Below the pieces are notes generated by a model. It did no database searches. It had not been told where the DNA came from and saw only the letters and a program-made list of their open reading frames with translations. Below are positions 52,381 through 61,941 of a stretch of 64,000 nucleotides of DNA, piece after piece (positions within the stretch are counted from its first letter, which is position 1; each line of letters starts with the position of its first letter). This DNA comes from Pseudopedobacter alpinus. Lineage in GTDB: Bacteria > Bacteroidota > Bacteroidia > Sphingobacteriales > Sphingobacteriaceae. The DNA lies in contig NZ_JBHULV010000046.1 in assembly GCF_042684645.1 (NCBI RefSeq), positions 62,001 to 126,000 of the forward strand. Direction: 5' to 3'. The position numbers and the translations under genes were made by a program.

Positions 52381-54150
52381 ATGAAAAAGATAATATATAT
52401 ATTAACAATAATTACAGCCATTAACTTTATAAGTGGCTGTAAAAACACCCTTGATGCTCCAAATGTATCTGCCTTAGATGCCTCTGTTGTTTTCTCAACA
52501 CCAGCTCTTGCAGAGTCAGCATTAGCAGGAATATTACAATCTTTTGGCGAAACAAATTCTTATAGAGGTAGGTATTTGGTTAATTATGGTGTTAATAATG
52601 ATGTAGAAGTATACAACAGTTTAAAAAACATCACGGCAGAACAAGCCAGATTATCTAACTATAATACTAATGTTGATAATGGGCAAATGAATACTAGCAA
52701 CAATGCCTGGGCAAAATTTTATGAAGCAATAGAAAGGGCAAATCTTGCTATTGTAGGCTTAAGAACATACGGAAATGTACAAAGTAACCCACAATTAGCT
52801 CAAATATTAGGAGAGATTTTAACTCTCAGAGCAGTGTTATATAATGATCTGGTTAAGGGATGGGGGAATGTTCCAGCCCGTTTTGAACCCATCACTACAG
52901 AAACTCAGTACTTACCAAGAAGTGATAAAGATGTTGTTTACAAACAATTATTAGCAGATCTAGATGAAGCTGCTGCACTATTACCTTGGCCTAATGAAAC
53001 AGCTACGACTAGTACTGTAGAAAGAGTAAATAAAGCTTTTGCTAAAGGTTTGAGAGCTAGATTAGCTTTGTATGCTGGTGGATTCTCTAAGCATTTAGAT
53101 GGTCAAACCCGTTTAAGTACTGACCCGGATCTTGCTCCTGATAAAATGTATGCAATTGCTAAACAAGAATGTTTGGATATTATTAATAGTGGTAAATTAA
53201 GATTGTTAGGTTTTGAGGAGGTTTTTAAAACTTTTAATGCCGAAACCAATAGGGCGGGTTTAGAATCTATGTGGGAAATTCCTTTTGCCGAAGGTAGAGG
53301 AAGAGTCATTTTTGATATGGGAGTTAGACATACAACAGTTGATAAATACACTGGTCAAAACAGAGGAGGTACTGATGGTGTAAATCCAGTAATGTTTTTT
53401 GAATATGAAAAAGAGGATGTACGTAGAGATGTTACTGCAGTGCCTTACGAATGGACAAATGGTGTGCAAGTACCTGTAGTAGGAAAATTTTATTTCGGAA
53501 AATACCGTTACGAGTGGCTTAAAAGATTTGTAACTTCTACAAATGACGATGGCTTAAATTGGATGTATATGCGTTATGCAGATGTTATTCTAATGGCAGC
53601 AGAAGCGATTAATGAACTTGATGGGCCAGCTGCAGCAGCACCGTATTTAAAAATGATACGCACCAGGGCATATCCCAACAATAGCGCAAAAGTTGACGCT
53701 TTTATGGCTACAGCTTCTGCGTCAAAAGCATCATTTTCTTCAGCAATTGTAGATGAAAGAGCATTAGAATTTTGTGGAGAAATGTTAAGAAAAGCAGACT
53801 TAATTCGTTGGAATTTATTAAGCACTAAATTAAATGAAGCAAAAACTAAATTACAGCAATTAGATGCCAGACAAGGAAAATATGCAAATCTTCCAGCTAA
53901 AATTTATTACAGAACAGCAGCTGATGGAGAAACTGTCCAAATTTATGGGTTAAACTTTGGTGACACCGATGCCGCTGGAGTTTTAGGAGGATATACATCG
54001 AATAAAACTTGGACATTATCTTCAAGTTCAGATGTTGTAACTTATTGGAATGCTCTTTTTATTAATGATCCTAATAGCCAACCAGTATGGCCAATTTGGC
54101 AATTTTTTATAGATAATTCTAATTTAACGTTAGACAACAAAAACTTTTAA
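52381..54150 (+). CDS. SusD/RagB-type surface glycan-binding lipoprotein
   Basis: A 589-residue lipoprotein (Cys20 in FISGCKNTLDAP). It shows SusD-family helices and TPR-like repeats, for example LGEILTLRAVLYNDLVKGWGNVP, KAFAKGLRARLALYAGG and WMYMRYADVILMAAEAINE, and the C-terminal block DERALEFCGEMLRKADLIRW. It forms the hinged lid over the SusC barrel and captures oligosaccharides. The tail QPVWPIWQFFIDNSNLTL is typical of longer SusD-like proteins. It lies in one operon with susC and the next gene. Confidence 0.94.
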   Translation: MKKIIYILTIITAINFISGCKNTLDAPNVSALDASVVFSTPALAESALAGILQSFGETNSYRGRYLVNYGVNNDVEVYNSLKNITAEQARLSNYNTNVDNGQMNTSNNAWAKFYEAIERANLAIVGLRTYGNVQSNPQLAQILGEILTLRAVLYNDLVKGWGNVPARFEPITTETQYLPRSDKDVVYKQLLADLDEAAALLPWPNETATTSTVERVNKAFAKGLRARLALYAGGFSKHLDGQTRLSTDPDLAPDKMYAIAKQECLDIINSGKLRLLGFEEVFKTFNAETNRAGLESMWEIPFAEGRGRVIFDMGVRHTTVDKYTGQNRGGTDGVNPVMFFEYEKEDVRRDVTAVPYEWTNGVQVPVVGKFYFGKYRYEWLKRFVTSTNDDGLNWMYMRYADVILMAAEAINELDGPAAAAPYLKMIRTRAYPNNSAKVDAFMATASASKASFSSAIVDERALEFCGEMLRKADLIRWNLLSTKLNEAKTKLQQLDARQGKYANLPAKIYYRTAADGETVQIYGLNFGDTDAAGVLGGYTSNKTWTLSSSSDVVTYWNALFINDPNSQPVWPIWQFFIDNSNLTLDNKNF

Positions 54151-54168
54151 TTTTCAATAAAAAACAAG

Positions 54169-55725
54169 ATGAAAACTAAAAATATAATTATACCCATATT
54201 CTTCTTAGCTGGGATATTTTCCTTGGCGAGTTGTAAAGATGAATTTCAAGAATCAACAGTTTTAGGTGTTAACCAAGCTTTTTCGCCAACCGGTTTAACA
54301 GCAATTGTGGTAAATAAAACCGGAGTGCGTTTAACTTGGAAAGCAGTTAAAAATGCAGATAGTTATACTGTGGAGATTTTTGAGAATGGCACTTTAGATT
54401 TTTCTAGTACAGCTGTAAAAACTGTAGAAGGAATAAAATTTGCTGAAGTTCCATATACAGTTAATGATTTAGCTGGAGCAACTGCATACTCTGTTAGAGT
54501 AAAAGCAGTAGGTTTAGATATTGAAGATTCTAAATATGTAGCTGTAACCTTTACTACTGCTGCCGAGCAGATTTTTCTACCTGTAACTCAATCAACCATT
54601 CAAGCTACTTCTGTAGTTTTAAATTGGACACCTGGTCAAACTGCAACCTCAATTACTTTAGCGCCAGGTAATATTGTACGCCCTATTACTGCTGCAGAGA
54701 TAACTGCTGGACAAGCAACAATAACCGGACTTACGGGAGAAACATTATATACAGCCGCACTTTTAAATGGAACTAAGACGCGTGGAACAATAACTTTTAC
54801 AACTCTGCTTGATTTAAAAGGTGCAATTTCAGTATCTCCGACAGATAATTTGGTTAGTATTATTGCTGCTGCAACTGGAGGAGAAACTTTTGCATTATTG
54901 CCAGGTACTTATAATATAAATGGAGATATTTTGGTTAGTAAAACAATATCTATACAAGGTGCAAAATCTACTGATAAACCTATTATTAACGGAGGAGTTA
55001 TTAGAATTAGAGCTAATTCTGGTTTGTCTTTAAAAGATATGATTTTAAATGGTACGGGTGCATTAAATGATAATCAAGCAATAATTTTCGACGAAGCATT
55101 AGATAATGCATACGGTGGGTTAACTGTTGAGAATTGTGAGATAAAAAATTATATCAAAGGATTAATGTATGTTAATAATAAAACCTTAATTCAATCTGTA
55201 ACTTTTAAGAATAATTTAATACATAGTATTACTTCTGTTGGCGGAGATTTTATAGATTTTAGACAGGGTTTGGCAAAAACTTTTCTTTTTGAAAATAATA
55301 CAGTTTATAACTGTGTTACAAATAGAGACTTGTTTAGAATGGACGCTGGAGGTTCAACTAATTTTCCTCAAGAGACTAGTATAATTACGATTAGAACAAA
55401 CACTTTTAATAATGTAATTACTGATAACACTAAAAGGTATTTATATATTCGTTTAGCATCTCATCAAATTATTTTTACCAAAAATATAATTGCTAATTCG
55501 GCAGGTTACTACACTAACCAAACCTCAACCACTTTAACAACAGTTGCTAATAATAATTATTTTAATTCACCAAATTTTACAGCGAGTGCAATTGCGGGAT
55601 CTAAAAATGATACCGGAGTATTTACCTCTTTAAATCCAGGATTTTCAAATGTTAGTGCGAGTAATTTTACTATTAGTAACTTGGATTTAAAAAACAACGG
55701 AATAGGCGATGCTAGGTGGAGATAA
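54169..55725 (+). CDS. Surface lipoprotein with fibronectin and beta-helix parts (DUF5123/DUF4957-like)
   Basis: A 518-residue lipoprotein (Cys22 in SLASCKDEFQ). Residues ~38-130 are a fibronectin type III domain (VRLTWKAVKNADSYTVEIF), with a second sandwich to ~205. The remainder is a right-handed beta-helix (LALLPGTYNINGDILV-type repeats, then IKNYIKGLMYVNN and FRMDAGGSTNFPQETS). It lies directly after susD, where loci of this kind encode surface glycan-binding proteins. Similar DUF4957/DUF5123 proteins recur in pectin loci. No lyase catalytic set is clearly visible, so I favour binding over catalysis. Confidence 0.75.
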   Translation: MKTKNIIIPIFFLAGIFSLASCKDEFQESTVLGVNQAFSPTGLTAIVVNKTGVRLTWKAVKNADSYTVEIFENGTLDFSSTAVKTVEGIKFAEVPYTVNDLAGATAYSVRVKAVGLDIEDSKYVAVTFTTAAEQIFLPVTQSTIQATSVVLNWTPGQTATSITLAPGNIVRPITAAEITAGQATITGLTGETLYTAALLNGTKTRGTITFTTLLDLKGAISVSPTDNLVSIIAAATGGETFALLPGTYNINGDILVSKTISIQGAKSTDKPIINGGVIRIRANSGLSLKDMILNGTGALNDNQAIIFDEALDNAYGGLTVENCEIKNYIKGLMYVNNKTLIQSVTFKNNLIHSITSVGGDFIDFRQGLAKTFLFENNTVYNCVTNRDLFRMDAGGSTNFPQETSIITIRTNTFNNVITDNTKRYLYIRLASHQIIFTKNIIANSAGYYTNQTSTTLTTVANNNYFNSPNFTASAIAGSKNDTGVFTSLNPGFSNVSASNFTISNLDLKNNGIGDARWR

Positions 55726-55736
55726 ATTTATATAAT

Positions 55737-55774
55737 AAAGGCGGCTGTTTTTAGAAAAACAGCCGCTTTCTTTT
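55737..55774 (+). terminator. Terminator after the SusCD operon
   Basis: GCGGCTGTTTTT (55741-55752) pairs with AAAAACAGCCGC (55755-55766), followed by TTTCTTTT. The two PL1 genes downstream therefore need a further promoter or read-through. Confidence 0.85.
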
Positions 55775-55800
55775 GTAAGAAGAAATTTAAAAATTTAAAA

Positions 55801-57309
55801 ATGAAAAGAATTTTAATATTACTGCTAGTTGTAATAATTGTTTTTGGCTGTAAAAAGTCAAAAGTAACTGATTCGCCTACACCTGTTGTACCTCCTGTTA
55901 TTGTACCTCCAGTAACCCAAGGCCCAATAAAAGTAACCGAAACAGCCTATGCTTTTACCGGTGCAGAAGGTGCGGGTAAAAACACCACCGGTGGGCGAGG
56001 CGGAAGAGTAATTAAAGTAACTAATCTAAATGATAGTGGTTCAGGAAGTTTAAGGGCAGCTGTAGAGGCATCTGGTGCTAGAATTGTTGTTTTCGAAGTC
56101 TCTGGTAACATAAAGTTAAGAAGCCGTTTGCAAATTAGAAATGGCGATATAACCATTGCGGGGCAAACAGCTCCCGGAGATGGTATCTGTTTACAGGATT
56201 ATGAAACCAATGTTACCGCTAGCAATGTTATTATACGTTACTTAAGATTTAGGCTAGGTGATACAAATGTTGCCACCATAGAAAGTGATGCGATATGGGG
56301 TCGGGAAATAGAAAATATTGTTTTGGATCATTGCTCCATGAGCTGGTCTATAGATGAAGTCGCTTCCTTTTACCATACTAAAAACTTTACCATGCAATGG
56401 TGTATCATCTCCGAGAGCATGAATAACTCTGGTCATGCTAAAGGTGCGCATGGTTATGGCGGAATATGGGGTGGAAGTCCTGCTACATTTCATCATAATT
56501 TAATAGCTCATCATACCAACAGAACTCCAAGATTTGATGGCGGATTAAGGTACAGCAATGGAAGCGGAACAGGTATTGGTAAGTACGGTATAGATAAGGT
56601 TGACTATAGAAATAATGTAATTTACAATTGGACAGGTAATAGTACTTATGGTGGAGAAAATGGACAATATAATATTGTAAATAATTATTACAAATATGGC
56701 CCTGCAACTCCAACCAATAGAAGAAACCTTATAATGAGAATTTCTAAAGATAATGCTACTAGCGCACCAAACCCTAGCTTATATGGAGTTGGATATGGCA
56801 CTTTTTATATTACTGGAAATTATGTGTTTGGTAATGCTGCTATAACAGCAGACAATTGGACTGGTGGAGTGGGTTATGATTCAGGAGTCACCATGTTGAT
56901 GACACAAAAAGCCACACCTTTTGAGGCCTTAGCTATTCCTATTCATACCGCAGAGCAGGCCTATACTAAAGTGTTGGAGTATGTAGGCTCAAGCTTTAAG
57001 CGTGATGCAATTGACACCAGAATCACCGGAGAAGTAAGGGATGGAACGGCAACTTTTAACGGTTCGGTATCAGGACTTAGAGGTATAATTGATAAACAAG
57101 GTGATGTTGGGGGTTGGCCTACATTAGTACAAACCACTCCGCTTTTAGATTCGGATGGCGATGGAATGCCTGATGCTTGGGAGATTGAAAGAAAATTAAA
57201 TCCAACAGTGGCAAACGCAAACGGAAAAGATTTAAGTACTGGTTATGATAATATCGAAGTGTATTTAAATAGCATTGTTGCAACAATAACCGAAAATCAA
57301 TACAAATAG
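55801..57309 (+). CDS. PL1 pectate lyase lipoprotein (second of three)
   Basis: A 502-residue lipoprotein (Cys17 in IIVFGCKKSK) with a proline-rich linker (PTPVVPPVIVPPVTQ) to the beta-helix. From KVTETAYAFTGAEG onward it is clearly paralogous to the 41507 product: TGGRGGRVIKVTNLNDSGSG, LDHCSMSWSIDE, HGYGGIWGG and NNVIYNWTGNSTYGGE. It ends with the same calcium-loop tail DSDGDGMPDAWE. The start is only 27 bases beyond the SusCD terminator. The PL1 gene at 57311 begins one base after its stop. Confidence 0.92.
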   Translation: MKRILILLLVVIIVFGCKKSKVTDSPTPVVPPVIVPPVTQGPIKVTETAYAFTGAEGAGKNTTGGRGGRVIKVTNLNDSGSGSLRAAVEASGARIVVFEVSGNIKLRSRLQIRNGDITIAGQTAPGDGICLQDYETNVTASNVIIRYLRFRLGDTNVATIESDAIWGREIENIVLDHCSMSWSIDEVASFYHTKNFTMQWCIISESMNNSGHAKGAHGYGGIWGGSPATFHHNLIAHHTNRTPRFDGGLRYSNGSGTGIGKYGIDKVDYRNNVIYNWTGNSTYGGENGQYNIVNNYYKYGPATPTNRRNLIMRISKDNATSAPNPSLYGVGYGTFYITGNYVFGNAAITADNWTGGVGYDSGVTMLMTQKATPFEALAIPIHTAEQAYTKVLEYVGSSFKRDAIDTRITGEVRDGTATFNGSVSGLRGIIDKQGDVGGWPTLVQTTPLLDSDGDGMPDAWEIERKLNPTVANANGKDLSTGYDNIEVYLNSIVATITENQYK

Positions 57310-57310
57310 C

Positions 57311-58729
57311 ATGAAGCTTTTTAAAGTGTTTTCCTTTGTATTAATTTCAGGCTTCTTAATTTCTTGCGCATCGCAAAAAGCCAATAATCAGGTGAAAAAA
57401 ATTAAACCTATTGCTTTTCCGGGTGCCGAAGGTTTTGGGAAATATACTACTGGAGGCAGAGGAGGTGAAATTTATATTGTAACCAATTTAAACGATGAAG
57501 GCGAAGGAAGTTTAAGAAAAGCAGTAGCAAGTAATAGCCCTCGGGTAATTGTTTTCGCAGTTTCTGGCACAATCCACCTTAAATCAAAGCTAAATATTAA
57601 AGGCAATGTAACAATTGCTGGGCAAACTGCACCGGGTGATGGGATTTGTTTAGCAGATTATCCTGTCTCTTTATCAGGAGATAATGTCATCATTAGGTTT
57701 TTACGTTTTAGAATGGGAGACCGTTATCAGAATCAAGGAATGGTTAATGGTGCAGGATCTGACGACGCATTTAGTGCAAGCGGAAGAAAAAATATCATTA
57801 TTGACCACTGTAGTATGAGCTGGAGTACAGATGAAGTTTGTTCTGTTTATAAAGGAGATAGTACCACACTTCAATGGAATATCATGAGCGAACCTTTAAA
57901 TTATAGCTATCATTTTGAAACTGGAGACAAGGATTTTGAAAACCACGGTTATGGAGGCATTTGGGGTGGTAAGCATTTCTCCGCCCATCATAATTTATTT
58001 GTACATTCAAATAGCCGAAACCCTAGATTCAATGGAGCAAGATTGGGTGCTTCAGAAGAATTAGTGGATTTTAGAAACAACGTAATTTATAACTGGGGAC
58101 ATAATAATATTTATGGTGGCGAAGGAGGAAAGTATAATTTAGTAGCTAACTATTACCGTTCTGGTCCATCTACCAATAAAAATGTAAAAGGAAGAATTGT
58201 AAATCCTTCTTACCTAAAAGGAACAGGTACTGGAAAGTTTTATGTTACGAATAATGAAGTGGTAGATTTTGAAGAGGTAACTAAAAATAACACTTTAGGA
58301 GTGCATTTGGATAAGGGATTTACCGAAGCAGATAAAAAAGATGTATTGGTTGAAATCCCTTTTACTGTAGTTGATATACCAACAGAAAAACCAAGTGAAG
58401 CGTACAAAAATGTATTGAAGTTTGCGGGAGCAATACGCCCTTTAAGAGATACTTTAGACCAACGTTTGATAAAGGATGTGATTGATAGAACAGGTAAAAT
58501 CATTGATGTACAAGGTGGTTTTAAGCATGGTACGTCTTATGAAGTTTCTAAAAGCGCTTGGCCCGCTTTAAAATCAACAATAGCACCATTAGATACCGAT
58601 AAAGATGGTATGCCGGATGAATGGGAACTAAAAATGAAGTTAGATCTTAATAAAGACGATTCAGGTTTATTTGCACTTGATAAAAACTACACCAATATCG
58701 AGGTCTATATCAATCAACTTGTTTATTAA
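57311..58729 (+). CDS. PL1 pectate lyase lipoprotein (third of three)
   Basis: A 472-residue lipoprotein (Cys19 in GFLISCASQK). Beta-helix blocks are FPGAEGFGKYTTGGRGGE, IDHCSMSWSTDEVCSVYKG, HGYGGIWGGKHFSAHHNL and NNVIYNWGHNNIYGGEGGKY. The tail DTDKDGMPDEWELKMKLD is again a calcium loop. It has no long linker, unlike the 55801 product, so it may sit closer to the membrane. It is cotranscribed with the gene before and with the CE12 gene two bases after. Three PL1 copies with different linkers suggest different substrate patterns. Confidence 0.92.
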   Translation: MKLFKVFSFVLISGFLISCASQKANNQVKKIKPIAFPGAEGFGKYTTGGRGGEIYIVTNLNDEGEGSLRKAVASNSPRVIVFAVSGTIHLKSKLNIKGNVTIAGQTAPGDGICLADYPVSLSGDNVIIRFLRFRMGDRYQNQGMVNGAGSDDAFSASGRKNIIIDHCSMSWSTDEVCSVYKGDSTTLQWNIMSEPLNYSYHFETGDKDFENHGYGGIWGGKHFSAHHNLFVHSNSRNPRFNGARLGASEELVDFRNNVIYNWGHNNIYGGEGGKYNLVANYYRSGPSTNKNVKGRIVNPSYLKGTGTGKFYVTNNEVVDFEEVTKNNTLGVHLDKGFTEADKKDVLVEIPFTVVDIPTEKPSEAYKNVLKFAGAIRPLRDTLDQRLIKDVIDRTGKIIDVQGGFKHGTSYEVSKSAWPALKSTIAPLDTDKDGMPDEWELKMKLDLNKDDSGLFALDKNYTNIEVYINQLVY

Positions 58730-58731
58730 AA

Positions 58732-59484
58732 ATGATGAAAGCTGTATTTGTTTTTTGTGTCACAATTTTCACCCTTTTCAGTTTTAAAACCAAAGAAAAA
58801 ATTACGGTTTATTTAATTGGAGATTCAACATTATCAATAAAAGCAGTTAATACATATCCTGAAATGGGTTGGGGAGTGCCTTTTGCTTGGTTTTTCAACA
58901 GCGAGGTAAAAGTTGACAATAAAGCGATGAATGGAAGGAGTAGCAGTAGCTTTGATAAAGAGAATAGATGGCAACCTATTGTAGATTCTTTAAAATCTGG
59001 AGATTATGTACTGATACAGTTTGGGCATAATGACGAAGTGGAAACTAAAAAAACATACACCAATCCGACTGAATATGTAAATTTTCTTACCAAATACGTA
59101 AAAGAAACTCGAAGTAATGAAGCTTACCCTGTATTAATTACGCCAGTGGCTCGTAGGGCTTTTGATGAAAACGGAAAAGTGATTGATACCCATAAAGTCT
59201 ATGCTCAATTGGTAAGAGATTTAGCAAGGAAATTAAATGTGCCGTTGATAGATTTGTCATCCAAAAGTATGGAGTTGTTGCAAGATTTGGGTTTAGAAAA
59301 ATCGAAATTTTTATATAACCATTTAGCACCCAATCAAAATCCAAATTATCCGGAGGGGAAAAGAGACGATACACATTTTAATGAGTTGGGAGCTAGAATG
59401 ATTGCTGAATTGGTTCTTAAAGAAATTAATGTATTACAATTACCTTTAAGCAATTACATCGTAGCGCCTAAAAAGAAAAATTAA
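58732..59484 (+). CDS. CE12 rhamnogalacturonan acetylesterase (second copy)
   Basis: A 250-residue SGNH esterase with an N-terminal signal or anchor (KAVFVFCVTIFTLFSF). The nucleophile is Ser32 in YLIGDSTLSIKA, block II is NKAMNGRSSSSF, block III FGHNDEVETK and the Asp/His pair is in RDDTHFNELGA. It is paralogous to the 32827 product and to the relic that follows at 59487. It removes acetyl groups from rhamnogalacturonan-I so that lyases can act. Confidence 0.9.
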   Translation: MMKAVFVFCVTIFTLFSFKTKEKITVYLIGDSTLSIKAVNTYPEMGWGVPFAWFFNSEVKVDNKAMNGRSSSSFDKENRWQPIVDSLKSGDYVLIQFGHNDEVETKKTYTNPTEYVNFLTKYVKETRSNEAYPVLITPVARRAFDENGKVIDTHKVYAQLVRDLARKLNVPLIDLSSKSMELLQDLGLEKSKFLYNHLAPNQNPNYPEGKRDDTHFNELGARMIAELVLKEINVLQLPLSNYIVAPKKKN

Positions 59485-59486
59485 TC

Positions 59487-59959
59487 ATGAAACGATTGTT
59501 TTTTATGGGATTTGCCATGATATTAACGGCCTTAAAACATTAGGAATAAATAACATGAAATTTGGTTGGTGGGAGATTCTACAATCGCCAACACAATAAA
59601 AAAAAAGTACCCAAAAACAGGTTGGGGAATGGCCCTTAAAAAAAAAAAATATTTCACAAGCAATTTTGTTGTAGAAAATTGAGCGAAGAATGGAAGTAGC
59701 AATCGCACCTTTATTGCAGAAGGTTTGTGGCATGCTCTTTATCAAAATTTATCTAAAGGCGATTATGTTTTTATTCAGTTTGGGCATAATGATGAAGCAA
59801 AGGGAGAAAAATATAAAGACAGGTAAAATGCACCAAAAGACTACCGAAAGAACCTGGTTTACTTCATTAAACAGGCGAAACAGAAAGGTGCCTCGTCAAT
59901 TATCAAATTCAGATATAGATTACACCAAGGATGATATTTTATCTGATTGGAAGGCTTAA
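59487..59959 (+). pseudogene. Composite relic: CE12 acetylesterase body fused to a CE8 tail
   Basis: ATG 59487 gives a short signal-like start (KRLFFMGFAMILTALKH) and then a stop. In frame with 59572 the DNA reads GDSTIANTIKKKYPKTGWG, a TGA stop (59680-59682), AKNGSSNRTFIAEGLWHAL, then DYVFIQFGHNDEAKG, a TAA stop (59824-59826) and KNLVYFIKQAKQKGAS, all CE12 blocks. At about 59890 the similarity jumps to another frame reading DYTKDDILSDWKA, which is the end of a CE8 protein (compare YTKDAILSGWKIK at 43003). Two long A runs (59599-59607 and about 59639-59649) lie in the relic. It is a dead gene carrying a deletion scar. Confidence 0.8.
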
Positions 59960-60318
59960 ATAAATTGTGTTTTGTTTCTTTATTATCTTCAAAAACCTCA
60001 CTTATATTTTCAGCATAATTTTCTCAATGAGCATCATTTTGAAACATCTTTTTTTGCTTAATTTTTTTTCTGTACTAAGAATATCCATCCTTTTCTATTA
60101 TAAATTATAATGTAAAGTATGAAGGTATTCAACATTAAACATCAATAAGTTTACATTTCTTTTTTTCTTGGCTTTGGGGTTTTGTGTATCAAAATCAAGC
60201 ATTAAGATAATATCCTATAAAAAATGGATAATAATTTACGGAAACCATACTAGTTAATTGAGCATTTTTGTTAAACCAATATAAATTAAATAGTTATAAA
60301 CTTTTAAACTCTTTTATC
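59960..60318. other. Gene-free stretch before the first small secreted T9SS protein
   Basis: About 360 AT-rich bases with no supported gene. Near the end, 60235-60272 begins TTTACGG and contains ATTGAGCATTTTT, which matches both outer parts of the operator copies C and D but lacks their conserved centre. It may be an eroded copy. Confidence 0.5.
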
Positions 60319-61671
60319 ATGAAGAAAAAATTACTTTACTTCCTAACAGTGGGTATTTCATTAATTTCTGCAACTACAGTTTCTGCACAAACAGATGTAT
60401 TCGCAGTATGGGGATTAGGTGGAACTAATGCAGCCGGTACAGTAAATCCTACAACTTTTGTATCTCCAGATGTAGCCGCCGAAATGGTGTTAGCAGGGGG
60501 ATTACGTATTTTTAGTAATAGTACCCAGAATGCAGGGGGTGCGGTAACACCATCAGGTGATAATTCTAATTGGCAGAGAATTGCTATGCCTAACCCAGCT
60601 AATACTGCTAACCCAACACTTTATTGGGAAGATACTGCCCCTGACAATAATGGAAAGCACAGTGCTGCTAGTTACATGGAGTATAATATGCAAGCAACAG
60701 CGGCCGGAAAGTGGTTGCAAATTAGCGGGATTTCTATACCAGTGATTGGTTTTGGAACAGGAGATGTAAGGATGATAGCTAAATACTCTGTGGACGGTAT
60801 TACTTTTAGAGATTTTTATAAAAGCGGTACATACTGGGTTAAAACAGGTGAAACTACAGGTGAGGCTCAAGCAGTAAGCTTAACTGAAGCAAGTCCTTCA
60901 CCTGCAAAGAGGAATAATACCACTGATGGTGGTTCAACAACTTTAGCTGCTGTGACAATAACATTTACAAACTTGCAAATAAATGTAGAACCTGGTAAAA
61001 AATTTTATGTTCGTCTTTATCCATACATGAGAGGAACTGAGCCTAGTTCATCTGGTAGCAGAGGGATCCAAATTAGAGGAGATATTACATTGTCAGGTAA
61101 GACAAGCGATGCAGCACTCCCAACTGATGTTCCACTGCCTTTAGACTTTCTGTCTTTTACAGCCAAAGCAGATGCTCTAGGTAAATCTGTAAACTTAAAT
61201 TGGAGAACTACCAATGAGGTAAATACTCAGGAGTTTATCATCGAAAAAAGAACCGACCTTACAGCGTTTACAGCAATAGGCAAAACACCAAGTAATAATA
61301 CAACGGGCATTCATAATTACAACTTTACAGATAATAATGCAACCAAAGGAAATGCTTATTACCGTTTAAAACAAGTAGATAATGATGGTGAATTTGATTA
61401 TAGTGATATTGTAACAGTAAATATAAAAACTGGCATAAGCTTAAGTGTTTTTCCAAATCCAACTGATGGAGTATTAAATATAGCTCATGCATTAGCAACC
61501 AAAGGGTCTGTTAAAGTTCTAAGTTTAGAAGGTAAGAATTTAGTAACTCAAGCCGTGACAGAAGGATCTACCTCTACAAGTTTAGATATTTCTAACTTAA
61601 GTACAGGAACTTATTTGGTAGTTTATGATAGTGCTGGGCAGCAATCTACTTTAAAATTCATCAAAAAATAA
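60319..61671 (+). CDS. Secreted T9SS-sorted protein, unknown N-terminal module
   Basis: From ATG 60319 the product is 450 residues; an in-frame ATG at 60268 would put extra polar residues before the signal peptide (KKKLLYFLTVGISLISATTVSAQ). The first ~255 mature residues read as a beta-sandwich (YMEYNMQATAAGKWLQISGI, then INVEPGKKFYVRLYPYMRGT) and could bind carbohydrate. After PLPLDFLSFTAK there is a second sandwich, then a T9SS sorting domain (SVFPNPTDGVLNIAHA to LKFIKK). No catalytic set is recognised. It is likely surface-displayed or released. The C-terminal half is paralogous to the 61942 product. Confidence 0.72.
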   Translation: MKKKLLYFLTVGISLISATTVSAQTDVFAVWGLGGTNAAGTVNPTTFVSPDVAAEMVLAGGLRIFSNSTQNAGGAVTPSGDNSNWQRIAMPNPANTANPTLYWEDTAPDNNGKHSAASYMEYNMQATAAGKWLQISGISIPVIGFGTGDVRMIAKYSVDGITFRDFYKSGTYWVKTGETTGEAQAVSLTEASPSPAKRNNTTDGGSTTLAAVTITFTNLQINVEPGKKFYVRLYPYMRGTEPSSSGSRGIQIRGDITLSGKTSDAALPTDVPLPLDFLSFTAKADALGKSVNLNWRTTNEVNTQEFIIEKRTDLTAFTAIGKTPSNNTTGIHNYNFTDNNATKGNAYYRLKQVDNDGEFDYSDIVTVNIKTGISLSVFPNPTDGVLNIAHALATKGSVKVLSLEGKNLVTQAVTEGSTSTSLDISNLSTGTYLVVYDSAGQQSTLKFIKK

Positions 61672-61690
61672 AGAATTTAAAATAAACCAC

Positions 61691-61727
61691 AACAGGAAGT
61701 CTTACTCTTAAGACTTCCTGTTTTTTT
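61691..61727 (+). terminator. Terminator after the first secreted T9SS protein gene
   Basis: AACAGGAAGTCTTA (61691-61704) pairs with TAAGACTTCCTGTT (61709-61722), followed by T residues. A second hairpin, AGCAGGA / TCCTGCT with a T tract, follows at 61741-61771. Confidence 0.85.
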
Positions 61728-61781
61728 AGTGAATTCATATAGCAGGATACCTTATGATGTCCTGCTTTTTTATTATACAAT

Positions 61782-61820
61782 TTACGGCATCGTTCCCGCC
61801 AACGATTGCACATTTTTATT
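61782..61820 (+). promoter_or_regulatory. LacI-type operator candidate, copy C
   Basis: A 39-base block beginning TTACGGCATCGTTCCCGCC and containing AACGATTGCACA. ATCGTT and AACGAT form an inverted repeat with a 6-base spacer. It differs from copy D (63100-63138) at one position only. It lies ~120 bases before the start at 61942. Confidence 0.65.
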
Positions 61821-61941
61821 GTCTTAAAATCCCTTTTATAACATATTATGTTGCTAATATTGAATAACCAATTTTTAATATAAACCTGATTTTAAAATCT
61901 CAACTATACATTATGAGAGATAAAATCGTAAAAAAATTATT

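Noticed and set aside
59690..59959. An 89-codon open frame taken as a gene
   Set aside because: Its first two thirds are the wrong frame of a broken CE12 gene and only the last residues match CE8; it is part of the composite relic.
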